A stretch of DNA of 64,000 nt from Micromonospora sp. DSM 45708 (GCF_039566955.1 NZ_CP154796.1:5208001-5272000), one strand, 5' to 3'. Positions 15,888 through 24,981 are shown, numbered from the stretch's first letter. Notes: a model not told the origin generated them from the letters alone. Numbers and translations are program-made.

Positions 15888-16486
15888 ACCACCGGCAGCA
15901 GCGTGCGCTCGTCGGCCGGCGACCGGCTGCCGGCGAGCGTCAGGCCGAGTTGCCGGCCCACCGCCACACACATGTCGTACGCCGCGGTGCGGGTCAGGTC
16001 CTGATGATCGTTGCGGGTGAAGCAGGCCGACGCCACGTTCCTGTTGCGCAGCCGCAGGTACCACGGGAACAACGCGCCCAGAGCCGGCTCGGTCAGCATG
16101 GTGCGCGAATGCACGATGGTCCCGACCGTCAGGTTGCCGAACGGTCGGTGCCGGGCGTTCATGAAGCTCTTCAGGCGCTCCTGGAAGATCTTCAGCACCG
16201 CGGGGACGTTCCCCGCGTACACCGGCATGGCGAGCAGCATCGCCTGCGCACCCTCGGCCAGCCGTACGACGTGCGCGAAGTCGTCGTCGATCGGGCACCG
16301 GCCCACCTCGGGATCGAGACAGGTGTCCTCGCCCTCGCACATGGCGATGCGATGGTCGATCAACCGGATCCGCTGGATCTCCGCGCCGTCGACCTCCCGG
16401 ACGACGCCGGTGATCGCTGCCTCCAGCAACGCGTCGGTCACCGACGGCAGGCGCTTCTGGGTGCAGGACAACGCAACGATCTTCAT
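15830..16486 (-). CDS. Flavodoxin-fold NADPH-dependent FMN reductase / iron-sulfur flavoprotein-like
   Basis: A 218-residue protein starting MKIVALSCTQKRLPSVTDALLEAA, the first strand and phosphate loop of FMN_red-type flavodoxins. MCEGEDTCLDPEVGRCPIDDD near residue 55 supplies three Cys, resembling the compact cysteine motif of archaeal and bacterial iron-sulfur flavoproteins. AMLLAMPVYAGNVPAVLK near 88 is the second FMN loop (MPVYxGxxPAxLK). It is convergent with the Rieske operon and overlaps its last gene by 58 bp. It could supply electrons to the oxygenase, which has no dedicated reductase here; that is inference. The ATG is preceded by GGGAGG. The last 25 residues look low in constraint. 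Confidence 0.82.
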   Translation of the reverse strand: MKIVALSCTQKRLPSVTDALLEAAITGVVREVDGAEIQRIRLIDHRIAMCEGEDTCLDPEVGRCPIDDDFAHVVRLAEGAQAMLLAMPVYAGNVPAVLKIFQERLKSFMNARHRPFGNLTVGTIVHSRTMLTEPALGALFPWYLRLRNRNVASACFTRNDHQDLTRTAAYDMCVAVGRQLGLTLAGSRSPADERTLLPVVQSPARPRCGDPSVSSPGT

Positions 16487-16771
16487 GCGAGGGGCCTCCC
16501 TGTCCACCGGGCGTCACCGGCCGCCCGACAGGCCCGGGTGACCGCACCCGACTGCGGCATTGACGACCGTCGAAGCATAGCGGCATAATCTCCACCGGAG
16601 CCGGGCTGGCCTCAGGCCGAACCACACGGTGCGCCGAAACCGGCGGACCGTGGACATCCACCCGACGTCGCTGCCAGCGGGCCGCTGAGCCACGACGCGG
16701 ACCGACTCCCGGGCAGAGCGATCCGCGACGGCGCCGAGCAGCACCTCGAACGCCAGCGGGAGAAACCACCG

Positions 16772-17893
16772 ATGACACCCTTCCCGGCCGGACCGACGGC
16801 TGCCCCCACCCGATCCCCGCGTCGCCCCGCGCTGGTGGCAGCAGCCGCCGCCGCGCTGCTGACCGCCGTGACGTCCGGCCTGGCCGTCACCGCCGCGCCC
16901 TCGATGGCCGCCGCGTGCACCGGCTACGTGGCGCTGACCTTCGACGACGGGCCCACCCCGGGCAACACCACCACCCTGATCAACACCCTCAAGGCGGCCG
17001 GCGTACGGGCGACGTTCTTCAACGTCGGCCAGAACGCGCAGAGCAATCCGGCGCTGGTCCGGGCCCAGCGGGACGCCGGCATGTGGATCGGCAACCACAG
17101 TTGGACGCACCCGCACATGACGCAGCTCAGCCAGGCCCAGATGGCCTCGGAGATCTCCCAGACCCAGCAGGCGATCCAGCAGGCCACCGGCGAGGCCCCC
17201 AAGCTGTTCCGGCCGCCCTACCTGGAGTCCAACGCGACGCTGCGGGCGGTCGAGGCCCAGTTCGGGCTGACCGAGATCAACGCCGACGTGGACTCCCAGG
17301 ACTGGAACAACGCCAGCACCGACCAGATCGTGCAGAACGCCGGCCGGCTCCAGGCCGGCGGGTCGATCCTGATGCACGACTGGCCGGCGAACACGATCGC
17401 GGCCATCCCCCGGATCGTCAGCAATCTCGCCAGTCGTGGCCTGTGCGCCGGCATGATCTCGCCGGCCACCGGCCGGGCGGTCGCCCCGGACGGCGCCACC
17501 CCACCGCCCACCACCCCACCGCCGACCACCCTGCCCCCCACCACGCCGCCCCCCACCACGCCGCCGCCGACCACCCCGCCGCCGTCGGACCCCTCGGGCA
17601 CCTGCACCGCCACCTACCGCCTGGTCAGCAGTTGGACCGGCGGGTTCCAGGGCGAGGTGACCGTGAGCAGCACCGCGGCCATCAGCGGCTGGACGGTACG
17701 GATGACCCTGGCCGGCGGGCAGAGCATCAGCAACGTGTGGAACGGCGTGGCCACCGGCGCCAGCGGCTCGGTCAGCGTGCGCAACGCCGCCTACAACGGG
17801 TCCCTCAACGCCGGCGGGTCGACGAGCTTCGGCTTCCTCGCCAACGGCAGCAGCTCCCCGGCCCCGAGCGCGCTCACCTGCTCCGGCGCGTAG
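16772..17893 (+). CDS. Secreted polysaccharide deacetylase (CE4) with C-terminal CBM2
   Basis: A 373-residue exported esterase. A signal peptide spans about residues 1-46. The NodB/CE4 catalytic domain (48-235) shows motif 1 TFDDGP (catalytic base and metal Asp), motif 2 HSWTHPHM (metal His pair), motif 3 RPPY, and LMHDW near 199. A proline-threonine linker of PPPTTP repeats (about 243-272) leads to a family 2 carbohydrate-binding module. The module begins GTCTATYRLVSSWTGGF and ends with the paired Cys, as in cellulose- or xylan-binding modules. It probably de-acetylates xylan or chitin outside the cell. It is followed after 34 bp by a second CBM2 esterase, probably on the same transcript. 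Ribosome-binding site GGGAGA. Confidence 0.92.
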   Translation: MTPFPAGPTAAPTRSPRRPALVAAAAAALLTAVTSGLAVTAAPSMAAACTGYVALTFDDGPTPGNTTTLINTLKAAGVRATFFNVGQNAQSNPALVRAQRDAGMWIGNHSWTHPHMTQLSQAQMASEISQTQQAIQQATGEAPKLFRPPYLESNATLRAVEAQFGLTEINADVDSQDWNNASTDQIVQNAGRLQAGGSILMHDWPANTIAAIPRIVSNLASRGLCAGMISPATGRAVAPDGATPPPTTPPPTTLPPTTPPPTTPPPTTPPPSDPSGTCTATYRLVSSWTGGFQGEVTVSSTAAISGWTVRMTLAGGQSISNVWNGVATGASGSVSVRNAAYNGSLNAGGSTSFGFLANGSSSPAPSALTCSGA

Positions 17894-17927
17894 CGCGTCC
17901 GTCGTCCCGTCGCCCGGAGGAGCACCG

Positions 17928-19502
17928 ATGCCCCCTACCCGTACCCGGCTCCGGTTGGCGGTGGCGGTGTCCACCACCGTCGCCGTCGCCGGGGTCGCCG
18001 CACTCACCACCACCGTCTCCGCGCAGGCCGCCGCCGGCTGCCGGGTCGCCTACACCGTCACCAGCCAGTGGCCGGGCGGCTTCGGCGCGAACGTCGACCT
18101 CACCAACCTCGGCGATCCGCTGACCAACTGGCGGCTGACCTGGTCGTTCACCGCCGGGCAGGTGGTCGGCCAGCTGTGGAACGGCACGGTGACCCAGTCC
18201 GGCGGCCGGGTCACCGTCACCAACGCCGGCTGGAACGGCAACCTCGGCACCGGCGTCGGCGCGCAGGTCGGCTTCAGCGGCTCGTGGAACAACTCGGCGA
18301 ACCCGGCGCCGACCGACTTCGCGCTCAACGGCGTGCCGTGCACCGGAAGCCCGACCACCACCACGCCGGCACCGACCAGCCCGCCGCCGCCCACCAGCCC
18401 GCCGCCGCCCACCAGCCCGCCACAGACCAACTGGCCACCCACCACCACGCCTCCGCCGCCGCCCACCAGCCCGCCGCCGCCGTCGGCCGCGCAGACGAGC
18501 ACGGTGGGGCGGGTCCGGGCGGTCGGGAGCAGCGTCCAGTACACCTGGCCCGGCACCTACTTCGAAGGGCGGTTCCGGGGCACCGGCGTCGGGATCGTGC
18601 TCAACGACAGCCAGAACGACTACGCCGTCCAGATCGACGGCACGATCGTCGCCACCCTGGTCACCCCCGGGCAGACCACCTACTGGGTCCGGAACCTCGC
18701 CGACGCCATCCACACCGTACGGCTCGTCAAACGCACCGAGAGCCCGTGGGCCGCCGGCGAGTTCGGTGGTCTCGTCGCCGCGCCCGGTGGCGTGATCCTG
18801 GCCAAGCCCGCCGCCCGCAGCCGGCAGATCGAGTTCATCGGTGACTCGTGGACCGCCGGCTACGGCAACATGTCGACGACCCGGGACTGCTCCGCCAACG
18901 GCGGGGTCACCCGCAACTCGAACGCCGACGTCACGTTCGGCGCCCTCACCGCACAGAGCCTGGACGCCGACTTCCAGCTCATCGCCTGGTCCGGCCTGGG
19001 CATGGTGCGCAACTACAACGGCGGGGGCACCGACAACTTCCGCACCTACTACGAGACCGACCTCCAGGCGCTCTGGAACAGCACCGTGTGGCAGAAGCCG
19101 GCCACCTGGCAACCACAACTGGTCGTGGTCGGCCTGGGCATCAACGACTTCTCCACCGCCCTGCACGCCGGTGAGCGGTGGAGCACCCCCGAACAGCTCG
19201 CCGCCGACTTCCGGACCGCGTACCTGGGCTTCCTCGACAAGCTGCGGACCCGGTACGGCCCCGACACGTTCATCGTGCTCACCTACCCGGACCTGTCCGG
19301 CACGCCGCTCGCCAGCTCCGTGCAGCAGGTCGTCCGGACCCGGACGGACGCGGGCGACACCCGGGTCCGCTCGCTCTACTACGACGACAACGCGCTCGGC
19401 CTGGACAAGTTGGGCTGCGACTGGCACCCGTCGCGACGCGACGACCAGCTCCTCGCCGGCGCGCTCACCCGGTTCATCGGCACCCTGCCGCTGACCTGGT
19501 AG
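17928..19502 (+). CDS. Secreted CBM2 - CE2-type SGNH acetyl esterase
   Basis: A 524-residue exported protein: signal peptide (1-35), N-terminal CBM2 (36-142) with the Cys pair and surface Trp residues, a Pro/Thr/Ser linker (143-188), a jelly-roll domain (about 195-300), and an SGNH hydrolase domain. The catalytic Ser is in GDSWTAGYG near residue 305. GLGIND near 403 supplies the block III Asn-Asp, and the DWHPS near 498 supplies the Asp and His. The jelly roll followed by SGNH is the CE2 acetyl-xylan/mannan esterase layout. It follows the CE4 gene by 34 bp with a GGAGGAGC ribosome-binding site, so the two form a plant-polysaccharide deacetylation pair. Confidence 0.92.
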   Translation: MPPTRTRLRLAVAVSTTVAVAGVAALTTTVSAQAAAGCRVAYTVTSQWPGGFGANVDLTNLGDPLTNWRLTWSFTAGQVVGQLWNGTVTQSGGRVTVTNAGWNGNLGTGVGAQVGFSGSWNNSANPAPTDFALNGVPCTGSPTTTTPAPTSPPPPTSPPPPTSPPQTNWPPTTTPPPPPTSPPPPSAAQTSTVGRVRAVGSSVQYTWPGTYFEGRFRGTGVGIVLNDSQNDYAVQIDGTIVATLVTPGQTTYWVRNLADAIHTVRLVKRTESPWAAGEFGGLVAAPGGVILAKPAARSRQIEFIGDSWTAGYGNMSTTRDCSANGGVTRNSNADVTFGALTAQSLDADFQLIAWSGLGMVRNYNGGGTDNFRTYYETDLQALWNSTVWQKPATWQPQLVVVGLGINDFSTALHAGERWSTPEQLAADFRTAYLGFLDKLRTRYGPDTFIVLTYPDLSGTPLASSVQQVVRTRTDAGDTRVRSLYYDDNALGLDKLGCDWHPSRRDDQLLAGALTRFIGTLPLTW

Positions 19503-19519
19503 CGCAGGACGACACGTCC

Positions 19520-19549
19520 GAGGGCGGGCCCGCTGCCGGGCCCGCCCTC
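19520..19549 (+). terminator. Terminator after the esterase pair
   Basis: GAGGGCGGGCCCG and CGGGCCCGCCCTC form a perfect 13-bp stem with a 4-base loop, 18 bp after the stop codon. No U-tract follows, as is common in high-GC actinomycetes. Confidence 0.8.
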
Positions 19550-19628
19550 GACGGGTTGCGCACCCCACTCGGATCCGGGGTCCTCGGATCACCGGGCCGC
19601 GGCTCGGCCGGCGGCACGGCACCACACG

Positions 19629-19672
19629 AAAAAGGCCCCACCCCGGCGTGAAGCGCCAGGTCAGGGCCTTGC
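19629..19672 (-). terminator. Terminator after tRNA-Lys copy 2
   Basis: On the minus strand AAGGCCCTGACCTGGCG folds on CGCCGGGGTGGGGCCTT with a short loop and is followed by TTTTT. It sits 4 bp past the CCA end of the tRNA. Confidence 0.75.
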
Positions 19673-19676
19673 TCGT

Positions 19677-19752
19677 TGGTGCGCCGCCAGGGACTCGAAC
19701 CCCGAACCCGCGGATTAAGAGTCCGCTGCTCTGCCAGTTGAGCTAGCGGCGC
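19677..19752 (-). tRNA. tRNA-Lys (anticodon CTT), copy 2
   Basis: Base-for-base identical to the gene at 7085-7160, including encoded CCA. About 16 bp of 3' flank (GTCAGGGCCTTGCTCG) and a few bases of 5' flank are also shared, so it is a recent or gene-converted duplicate in the same orientation, 12.6 kb away. Confidence 0.95.
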
Positions 19753-19939
19753 TCGCTGACAACGGGAAGAACCTTAGCATGCCCGCCGAGCGGGGTTCCA
19801 ATCCGATACGGGGGTCCACCCTTCGGTCGAGCTTAACCGGCAAAAGTGCTGAAACCAGACAGCCGGCGCCGATCGGGGGCGGGCGCGATGGCGTCGATGG
19901 GGCACGATGTCCGCCAGGCACGCTACGACAGGGGTGGGC

Positions 19940-21217
19940 ATGGGCAGGTTCGCGCGGGCCGGGGCGATGGTGGGCGTCCTGGTCCTCACGGCGTCGCTGG
20001 CACTGACCGGGTGCGGTGGCGACGAGGAGAAGCCGGCCTTCGTGCCCGGCCAGCAGCAGGAGGTCGGGGGCGTCTCGTCCACCGCGCCGGATCCGGCGAG
20101 CGTCCCGCCGAGCGACGCGGCCCCCGCCGGGTCGCCGCTGACGGTGAGCCCGGCCGACGGCGCGACCGGCCGGCCGGCCAGCACCGAGATCAGCGCGCGG
20201 GTCCCGGGCGGCGGCACGGTGTCGAAGGTCGTCCTGACCACCGCCGACGGCGCGGCCGTCAGCGGGCGGATGCGGCGCGACGGCTCCAGTTGGGTGCCGT
20301 CCGCCCCGCTGAAGTACGCGACGAAGTACACCGCCACGATCACCGGGACCGACAAGGACGGCGCCACCCACCAGGGCACCAGCACGTTCACCACGATGGC
20401 CAAGCCGAAGTCCACGATCGGCTCCGGCCTCTACCTGTTCAGCGACAAGACGTACGGCGTGGCGATGCCGGTGGTCGCGGAGTTCTCGCCGGGCATCCCG
20501 AAGAAGGACCGGGCCGCGGTGCAGAAGCGGATGTTCGTGCAGACCGACCCGCCGCAGCCCGGCGCCTGGCACTGGGTCGCCAACGGCACCCAGGCCTACT
20601 ACCGCGCCCCGGAGTACTGGAAGACCGGCACCACGATCACCGTCCGGCTGGCGCTGGCCGGCATCCCGCTGAGCAACGGCCGCTACGGCAACGTCGACCG
20701 GAGCGCCACCGCGAAGATCGGCCGCGCGTTCGAGATGACAGTGGACAACGCGACCAAGAAGATGACGGTCTCGGAGAACGGCGCGGTGATCCGCACGCTG
20801 CCGGTGAGTCTGGGCAAGAAGAGCACGCCGTCCTCCAGCGGCACGATGGTGGTGATGGAGAAGAAGGAGTCCACCGTCTTCGACACCCGCGACGAGCCGG
20901 ACCCGAACAACCAGTACGTCACGAAGATCGACTTCGCGCAGCGGCTCACCTGGGGTGGCGAGTACATCCACTCCGCGCCCTGGTCGGAGGGGGTGCAGGG
21001 GCGCCGGAACGTGTCGCACGGCTGCGTCAACGTCTCGATGGCCGACGGTCGGTGGCTGTTCGGCAAGACGCTGGTCGGCGACCCGATCACGGTGAAGGGC
21101 ACCGAGCGGCGGCTGGCGCCCGGCAACGGCTGGACGGCGTGGAGCCTGAGCTGGTCGGAGTTCGTCGCCGGCAGCGCCCTGCCGGTGCCGAAGGGCGGGC
21201 AGGACGCACCGTTCTGA
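19940..21217 (+). CDS. Lipoprotein L,D-transpeptidase with Ig-like domains (first of tandem pair)
   Basis: A 425-residue enzyme that would make 3-3 cross-links in peptidoglycan or attach proteins to it. Lipobox LALTGC places the lipid-modified Cys near residue 24. A flexible linker leads to two Ig-like domains of the LdtMt2 type, the first beginning LTVSPADGATGRPASTEISA. The YkuD catalytic domain contains GKKSTPSSSGTMVVMEKK and ends with the active-site signature SHGCVNVS near residue 358, with the upstream His in YIHSAPWSEGVQG. The start at 19940 follows an AGGGGTGGG ribosome-binding site and removes 11 residues of a longer open frame that do not look like a signal peptide. Confidence 0.92.
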   Translation: MGRFARAGAMVGVLVLTASLALTGCGGDEEKPAFVPGQQQEVGGVSSTAPDPASVPPSDAAPAGSPLTVSPADGATGRPASTEISARVPGGGTVSKVVLTTADGAAVSGRMRRDGSSWVPSAPLKYATKYTATITGTDKDGATHQGTSTFTTMAKPKSTIGSGLYLFSDKTYGVAMPVVAEFSPGIPKKDRAAVQKRMFVQTDPPQPGAWHWVANGTQAYYRAPEYWKTGTTITVRLALAGIPLSNGRYGNVDRSATAKIGRAFEMTVDNATKKMTVSENGAVIRTLPVSLGKKSTPSSSGTMVVMEKKESTVFDTRDEPDPNNQYVTKIDFAQRLTWGGEYIHSAPWSEGVQGRRNVSHGCVNVSMADGRWLFGKTLVGDPITVKGTERRLAPGNGWTAWSLSWSEFVAGSALPVPKGGQDAPF

Positions 21218-21406
21218 GCGGCGTACCGTTGTCGGACGCGCCGCTTCCGGCGGCGCCGGGACTCGTCCCCCGCAACGAAGCGCCGGACGACGACAGAATC
21301 GTTACACCGTCACGGGGTGTTCCGGTTCACTCCCGGCAACGGGTACCCGGTCCGACGCGTCTGACCAGAGACGATGGGGATCGCGCAGCACACTTGTGAG
21401 GGAATC

Positions 21407-22705
21407 ATGCGAGCTGGCCAGGACGAACTGATCCGGGGCGGGAGCGTCCGCCGCGGCGGACGCCGCGCATTCGCCGCCGCGGTGCTCGTCGCCACCATGG
21501 CGTTGACGGCCTGCACCGGCGGCGGCGACAAGCCGTCGAGCTGGCAGGGCGGCGGTGACAGCGGCGAGAAGGCCCCGAAGGCGGCGGCCACCATCAGCGA
21601 GCCGGCCGCCGACGCCAAGGACGTCCCGGCCACCACCGCCATCTCCTTCACCACCACGGAGGCGAAGGAGACCAGCGTCGAGCTGAAGGACGCCACCGGC
21701 AAGGCGGTCGAGGGCACGCTCGCCGCCGACGGCAGGAGCTGGGAGCCCGCCGCCGCGCTGGACTACGCCCAGACCTACACGGCGACCGTGACCGCCACCG
21801 GCGACGACGGGAAGGCGGCGACCGCCACCAGCACGTTCACGGTGATGGCCAAGCCGGCCAAGCAGGTCCGGGTGACCAGCTTCCTCGGTGACAACCAGGT
21901 CGTCGGCGTGGGCATGCCGCTGATCGTGAAGTTCGGCCGGGCCATCCCGGAGGACTACCGCGACGACATGCAGCGCCGGATGACGGTGACCGCGAAGCCG
22001 GCCCAGGAGGGCATCTGGCGCTGGATCAGCCCGACCGAGGTGCACTACCGGCCCAAGACGTTCTGGAAGGCCAACAGCACCGTCTCCTACCAGGTGCGGG
22101 CCAACGGGCTGCCGCTGGGCGACGGCTGGTACGGCCGTTCCGACCTGACCGTCGACGTGAAGATCGGCCCGTCGTTCGTGATGACGGTGGACAACCGCAC
22201 CAAGCGGATGACCGTCACCAAGGACGGCAAGGTGGTCAAGACGATCCTGGTGAGTCTCGGCAAGAAGAGCACCCCCTCGTCCAGCGGCACCATGGTGGTC
22301 ATCGAGAAGCTCCGGCACACCGTCTTCGACACCATGGAGGAGCTGGGCCCGGAGGAGGGCTACCGCACCGAGATCGACTACGCCCAGCGGCTCACCTGGG
22401 GCGGCGAGTTCATCCACGCGGCCCCCTGGTCCGAGGGCGTGCAGGGGCGTTCGAACGTCTCGCACGGCTGCGTCAACGTCTCGATGAAGGACGGCAACTG
22501 GCTGTTCGCCAACACCCGCCTGGGCGACCCGATCACGGTCAAGGGCACCGAGCGCAAGCTCCAGAACGGCAACGGCTGGACCGACTGGAACATGAGCTGG
22601 GACGAGTACGTCAAGGGCAGCGCCCTGCCGTACGAGCCGCCGGCCGAGCCGGGCGACGACACCAGCCCGGCCGCCGGGACGCCCAGCGCCGAGCCGACCG
22701 CCTGA
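21407..22705 (+). CDS. Lipoprotein L,D-transpeptidase with Ig-like domains (second of tandem pair)
   Basis: A 432-residue paralogue of the preceding gene with the same order: signal and lipobox (MALTAC, Cys near 35), two Ig-like domains (ATISEPAADAKDVPATTAIS starts the first), and a YkuD domain with SHGCVNVS near 350 and FIHAAPWSEGVQG. Large blocks are identical to the upstream protein around the active site, so this is a tandem duplication that has diverged mainly in the N-terminal domains. The 190-bp gap between the two genes leaves room for a separate promoter. A perfect 16-bp hairpin follows the stop. Confidence 0.92.
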   Translation: MRAGQDELIRGGSVRRGGRRAFAAAVLVATMALTACTGGGDKPSSWQGGGDSGEKAPKAAATISEPAADAKDVPATTAISFTTTEAKETSVELKDATGKAVEGTLAADGRSWEPAAALDYAQTYTATVTATGDDGKAATATSTFTVMAKPAKQVRVTSFLGDNQVVGVGMPLIVKFGRAIPEDYRDDMQRRMTVTAKPAQEGIWRWISPTEVHYRPKTFWKANSTVSYQVRANGLPLGDGWYGRSDLTVDVKIGPSFVMTVDNRTKRMTVTKDGKVVKTILVSLGKKSTPSSSGTMVVIEKLRHTVFDTMEELGPEEGYRTEIDYAQRLTWGGEFIHAAPWSEGVQGRSNVSHGCVNVSMKDGNWLFANTRLGDPITVKGTERKLQNGNGWTDWNMSWDEYVKGSALPYEPPAEPGDDTSPAAGTPSAEPTA

Positions 22706-22719
22706 CCCCACAGCGCACA

Positions 22720-22755
22720 CGAAGAAGCCCCCTCCCAAAGGAGGGGGCTTCTTCG
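22720..22755. terminator. Bidirectional terminator between transpeptidase and tRNA-His
   Basis: CGAAGAAGCCCCCTCC and GGAGGGGGCTTCTTCG form a perfect 16-bp stem with loop CAAA. The right arm ends in CTTCTTCGTT on the plus strand and the same T-rich run appears on the minus strand, so it can stop both convergent transcripts. Confidence 0.9.
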
Positions 22756-22756
22756 T

Positions 22757-22833
22757 TGGGGTGACTGATGGGAATTGAACCCACGACAACCGGGACCACA
22801 ACCCGGTGCTCTGCCAACTGAGCTACAGCCACC
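22757..22833 (-). tRNA. tRNA-His (anticodon GTG)
   Basis: Minus strand: acceptor GTGGCTG pairs with CAGTCAC with one G-U pair. An extra G at position -1 faces C73, the identity mark of tRNA-His. The anticodon loop TTGTGGT gives GTG, the T loop is TTCAATT, and CCA is encoded at 22757-22759. Confidence 0.96.
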
Positions 22834-22922
22834 ATGCTCGCCGCTCCGGTCACCCGGGCGGTGCGCGGACCAATAATAGCCACACCCGGGGCGGGCCCGT
22901 CCACCGGGTTCCGACCCGGGTG

Positions 22923-23513
22923 TCAGAGCTGGGCGGCGATCGCCTTCGCGGTTTCCACGTCCGGGCCGGGCAGCGGCACGAACAGGGTCCGCCGGTAGTA
23001 CTCCAACTCCCGGATGCTCTCCCGGATGTCCGCCAGCGCCCGGTGCGCCAGCCCCTTCTGCGGCTGGCCGAAGTACACCCGCGGGTACCAGCGCCGGCAC
23101 AGCTCCTTGATCGAGGAGACGTCGATCATGCGGTAGTGCAGGTGGGCGTCGAGCCGGGTCATGTCGCGGGCCAGGAAGCCCCGGTCGGTGGCGATCGAGT
23201 TGCCGCACAGCGGCGCGGTCCTCGGGTCCTTGACGTGGCTGGTGACGTAGTCGAGCACCAGGTCCTCGGCCTCGGCCAGGGTGACCGTGGACCGGCGCAC
23301 CTCCTCGGTCAGGCCGGACTTGGCGTGCATGGTGCGCACGATCTCCGGCATGCCCGCGAGCGCCGCCTCGTCGGCGTGGATGACCACGTCCACGCCGTCC
23401 CCGAGCACGTTGAGGTCGGGGTCGGTGACGAGCGCGGCGACCTCGATCAGGGCGTCCCGACCGAGGTCGAGCCCGGTCATCTCACAATCGATCCAGACGA
23501 GAAGATCAGCCAC
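22923..23513 (-). CDS. orn: Oligoribonuclease (DEDDh 3'-5' exoribonuclease)
   Basis: A 196-residue enzyme that degrades 2- to 5-nucleotide RNAs and pGpG to mononucleotides in the cytoplasm. [20 protein letters not shown] holds the first Asp-Glu pair (D9, E11). [12 protein letters not shown] supplies the second Asp, and [21 protein letters not shown] supplies the catalytic His and last Asp, so the DEDDh set is complete. Length and order match bacterial Orn throughout. The divergent GT87 gene begins 73 bp away, so the two share a short promoter region. Essential in several bacteria. Confidence 0.97.
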   Translation of the reverse strand: MADLLVWIDCEMTGLDLGRDALIEVAALVTDPDLNVLGDGVDVVIHADEAALAGMPEIVRTMHAKSGLTEEVRRSTVTLAEAEDLVLDYVTSHVKDPRTAPLCGNSIATDRGFLARDMTRLDAHLHYRMIDVSSIKELCRRWYPRVYFGQPQKGLAHRALADIRESIRELEYYRRTLFVPLPGPDVETAKAIAAQL

Positions 23514-23586
23514 CGGGACAGACTACGCGCCGCCGACCCGCCCGCGCCTCGGCACGGTCGGCCAGGTGGACCGCTAGGGTTTCCCC

Positions 23587-24870
23587 GTGCCAGCCGAACC
23601 CGTCGCCCCGCCCGCCGTCACCCCGGACGACGCGGGCGGGCGTACGGCTCGGCGGGTGGTCACGGTGCTGGCGCTGGCGGCCATGCTGCCGGCGCTCTAC
23701 CTGCCCGGCTTCGTGCACGACTACTTCGACCTGAAGATCTACATGCGGGCGATGGACTGGTGGGCGGCCGGGCACCCGCTCTACGACTACGTCCAGCCGG
23801 ACCGGGTGCAGGGCGCGCTCTACTTCACCTATCCCCCGTTCGCGGCGCTGCTGCTGCGCCCGTTCGCGCTGCTGCCGCTGGGGGTCACCATCGCCGCGTT
23901 CACGGTGCTGACCGTGGCCGGCGTGGTGGTCACCACCCGCTGGCTGGTGACGCCGGTGCTGCGGCGGCACGGTCTGCCGCGCGTGTTCGGCCTGACCGTC
24001 GCCGTGCTGCTGGTGCTGGCGGTGGAGAGCACCCGGGAGACGATCACCTTCGGGCAGATCAACATGCTGCTGGTGGTGCTGATCCTGGGCGACCTGCTGT
24101 TCGCCGTACCCCAGGGGCGGCGCTGGGCCGGGGTAGGCGTGGGGCTGGCGGCGGCGCTCAAGCTCTTCCCCGGCATCTTCGTGCTCTACCTGCTGGCCGC
24201 CCGACGGTGGCGGGCCGCGGCGGTGGCGGCGGCGACCGCGGCGGCGGCCACGCTGCTGGCGGCGGCGTTCGCGCCGGGCGACTCGTGGCGGTTCTGGACC
24301 CATGAGCTGTGGGCCACCGACCGGGTGGGTCGCACCGACTACACCGGCAACCAGTCCCTGTTCGGGCTGCTCAGCCGGATCACCGCGCCGGAGGAGCCGA
24401 GCCGGCTGCCGTGGCTGCTGCTCGCGCTGCTGGTGGCCGGCTACGGGCTGTGGCGGGCGGCGCGCGCGGCGCGGGCCGGGGACGCGCTGGCCGGCCTGAC
24501 CCTGACCGGCCTGGTCGGCGGCCTGATCTCCCCGATCACCTGGACCCATCACCTGTACTGGTTCATCCCGGCGGTGGTGGTGCTGGTGGACGCCGCGCTG
24601 GACGCCGACCGGGCGACGGCGGCCGGGGCCCGCCGGCGGCGTGGCCTGCTCGCGCTGGCCGTGGGCACCGGCGTGGTGATCGTGTACGGGGTGGTGACGT
24701 TCCAGGACTGGGGCGCCGGTCCGGCGCGGACGGACGACCCGGTCGACTTCGTCACGCGCAACGCGTACGTGCTGCTCAGTCTGCTGCTGCTGGCCGTGCT
24801 GCCGGTCCGCCGGCGGTCGGCGACGGTCACGGAACGGACAGATCTCGCAAACGGTGGCGTTCGGCGCTAA
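23587..24870 (+). CDS. GT87-family polyprenol-phosphate-mannose-type mannosyltransferase
   Basis: A 427-residue polytopic membrane protein of the GT-C superfamily (formerly DUF2029), with about 10 hydrophobic segments. HDYFDLKIYMRAMDWWAAGHPLYDY carries the conserved acidic residue of the first extracellular loop (DLxxY). ALYFTYPPFAALLLRPF and TFGQINMLLVVLI are family blocks shared with mycobacterial PimE-like enzymes. It would transfer mannose or another sugar from a polyprenyl-phosphate donor to a lipid glycan on the outer side of the membrane. The GTG start is close to a likely promoter shared with the divergent orn. The exact acceptor is not evident. Confidence 0.86.
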   Translation: MPAEPVAPPAVTPDDAGGRTARRVVTVLALAAMLPALYLPGFVHDYFDLKIYMRAMDWWAAGHPLYDYVQPDRVQGALYFTYPPFAALLLRPFALLPLGVTIAAFTVLTVAGVVVTTRWLVTPVLRRHGLPRVFGLTVAVLLVLAVESTRETITFGQINMLLVVLILGDLLFAVPQGRRWAGVGVGLAAALKLFPGIFVLYLLAARRWRAAAVAAATAAAATLLAAAFAPGDSWRFWTHELWATDRVGRTDYTGNQSLFGLLSRITAPEEPSRLPWLLLALLVAGYGLWRAARAARAGDALAGLTLTGLVGGLISPITWTHHLYWFIPAVVVLVDAALDADRATAAGARRRRGLLALAVGTGVVIVYGVVTFQDWGAGPARTDDPVDFVTRNAYVLLSLLLLAVLPVRRRSATVTERTDLANGGVRR

Positions 24871-24924
24871 TATTGTCTCAACTACCGCTGTTTTCTCCCA
24901 GGTAGCACCGAATTCCCCGGTGAC

Positions 24925-24959
24925 GGTGGCCCTCCGCGTCGGCAGCGCGGAGGGCCACC
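24925..24959. terminator. Terminator between convergent genes
   Basis: GGTGGCCCTCCGCG and CGCGGAGGGCCACC make a 14-bp perfect stem with a 7-base loop, placed between the GT87 stop (24870) and the convergent stop (24982). Confidence 0.75.
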
Positions 24960-24981
24960 TGCCGTCGTACCGGGGGCGGGA

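Noticed and set aside
7085..19752. Integrative element with att sites at the two tRNA-Lys genes
   Set aside because: No integrase, excisionase or transfer gene lies in the block; the duplication is reported but not called an ICE.
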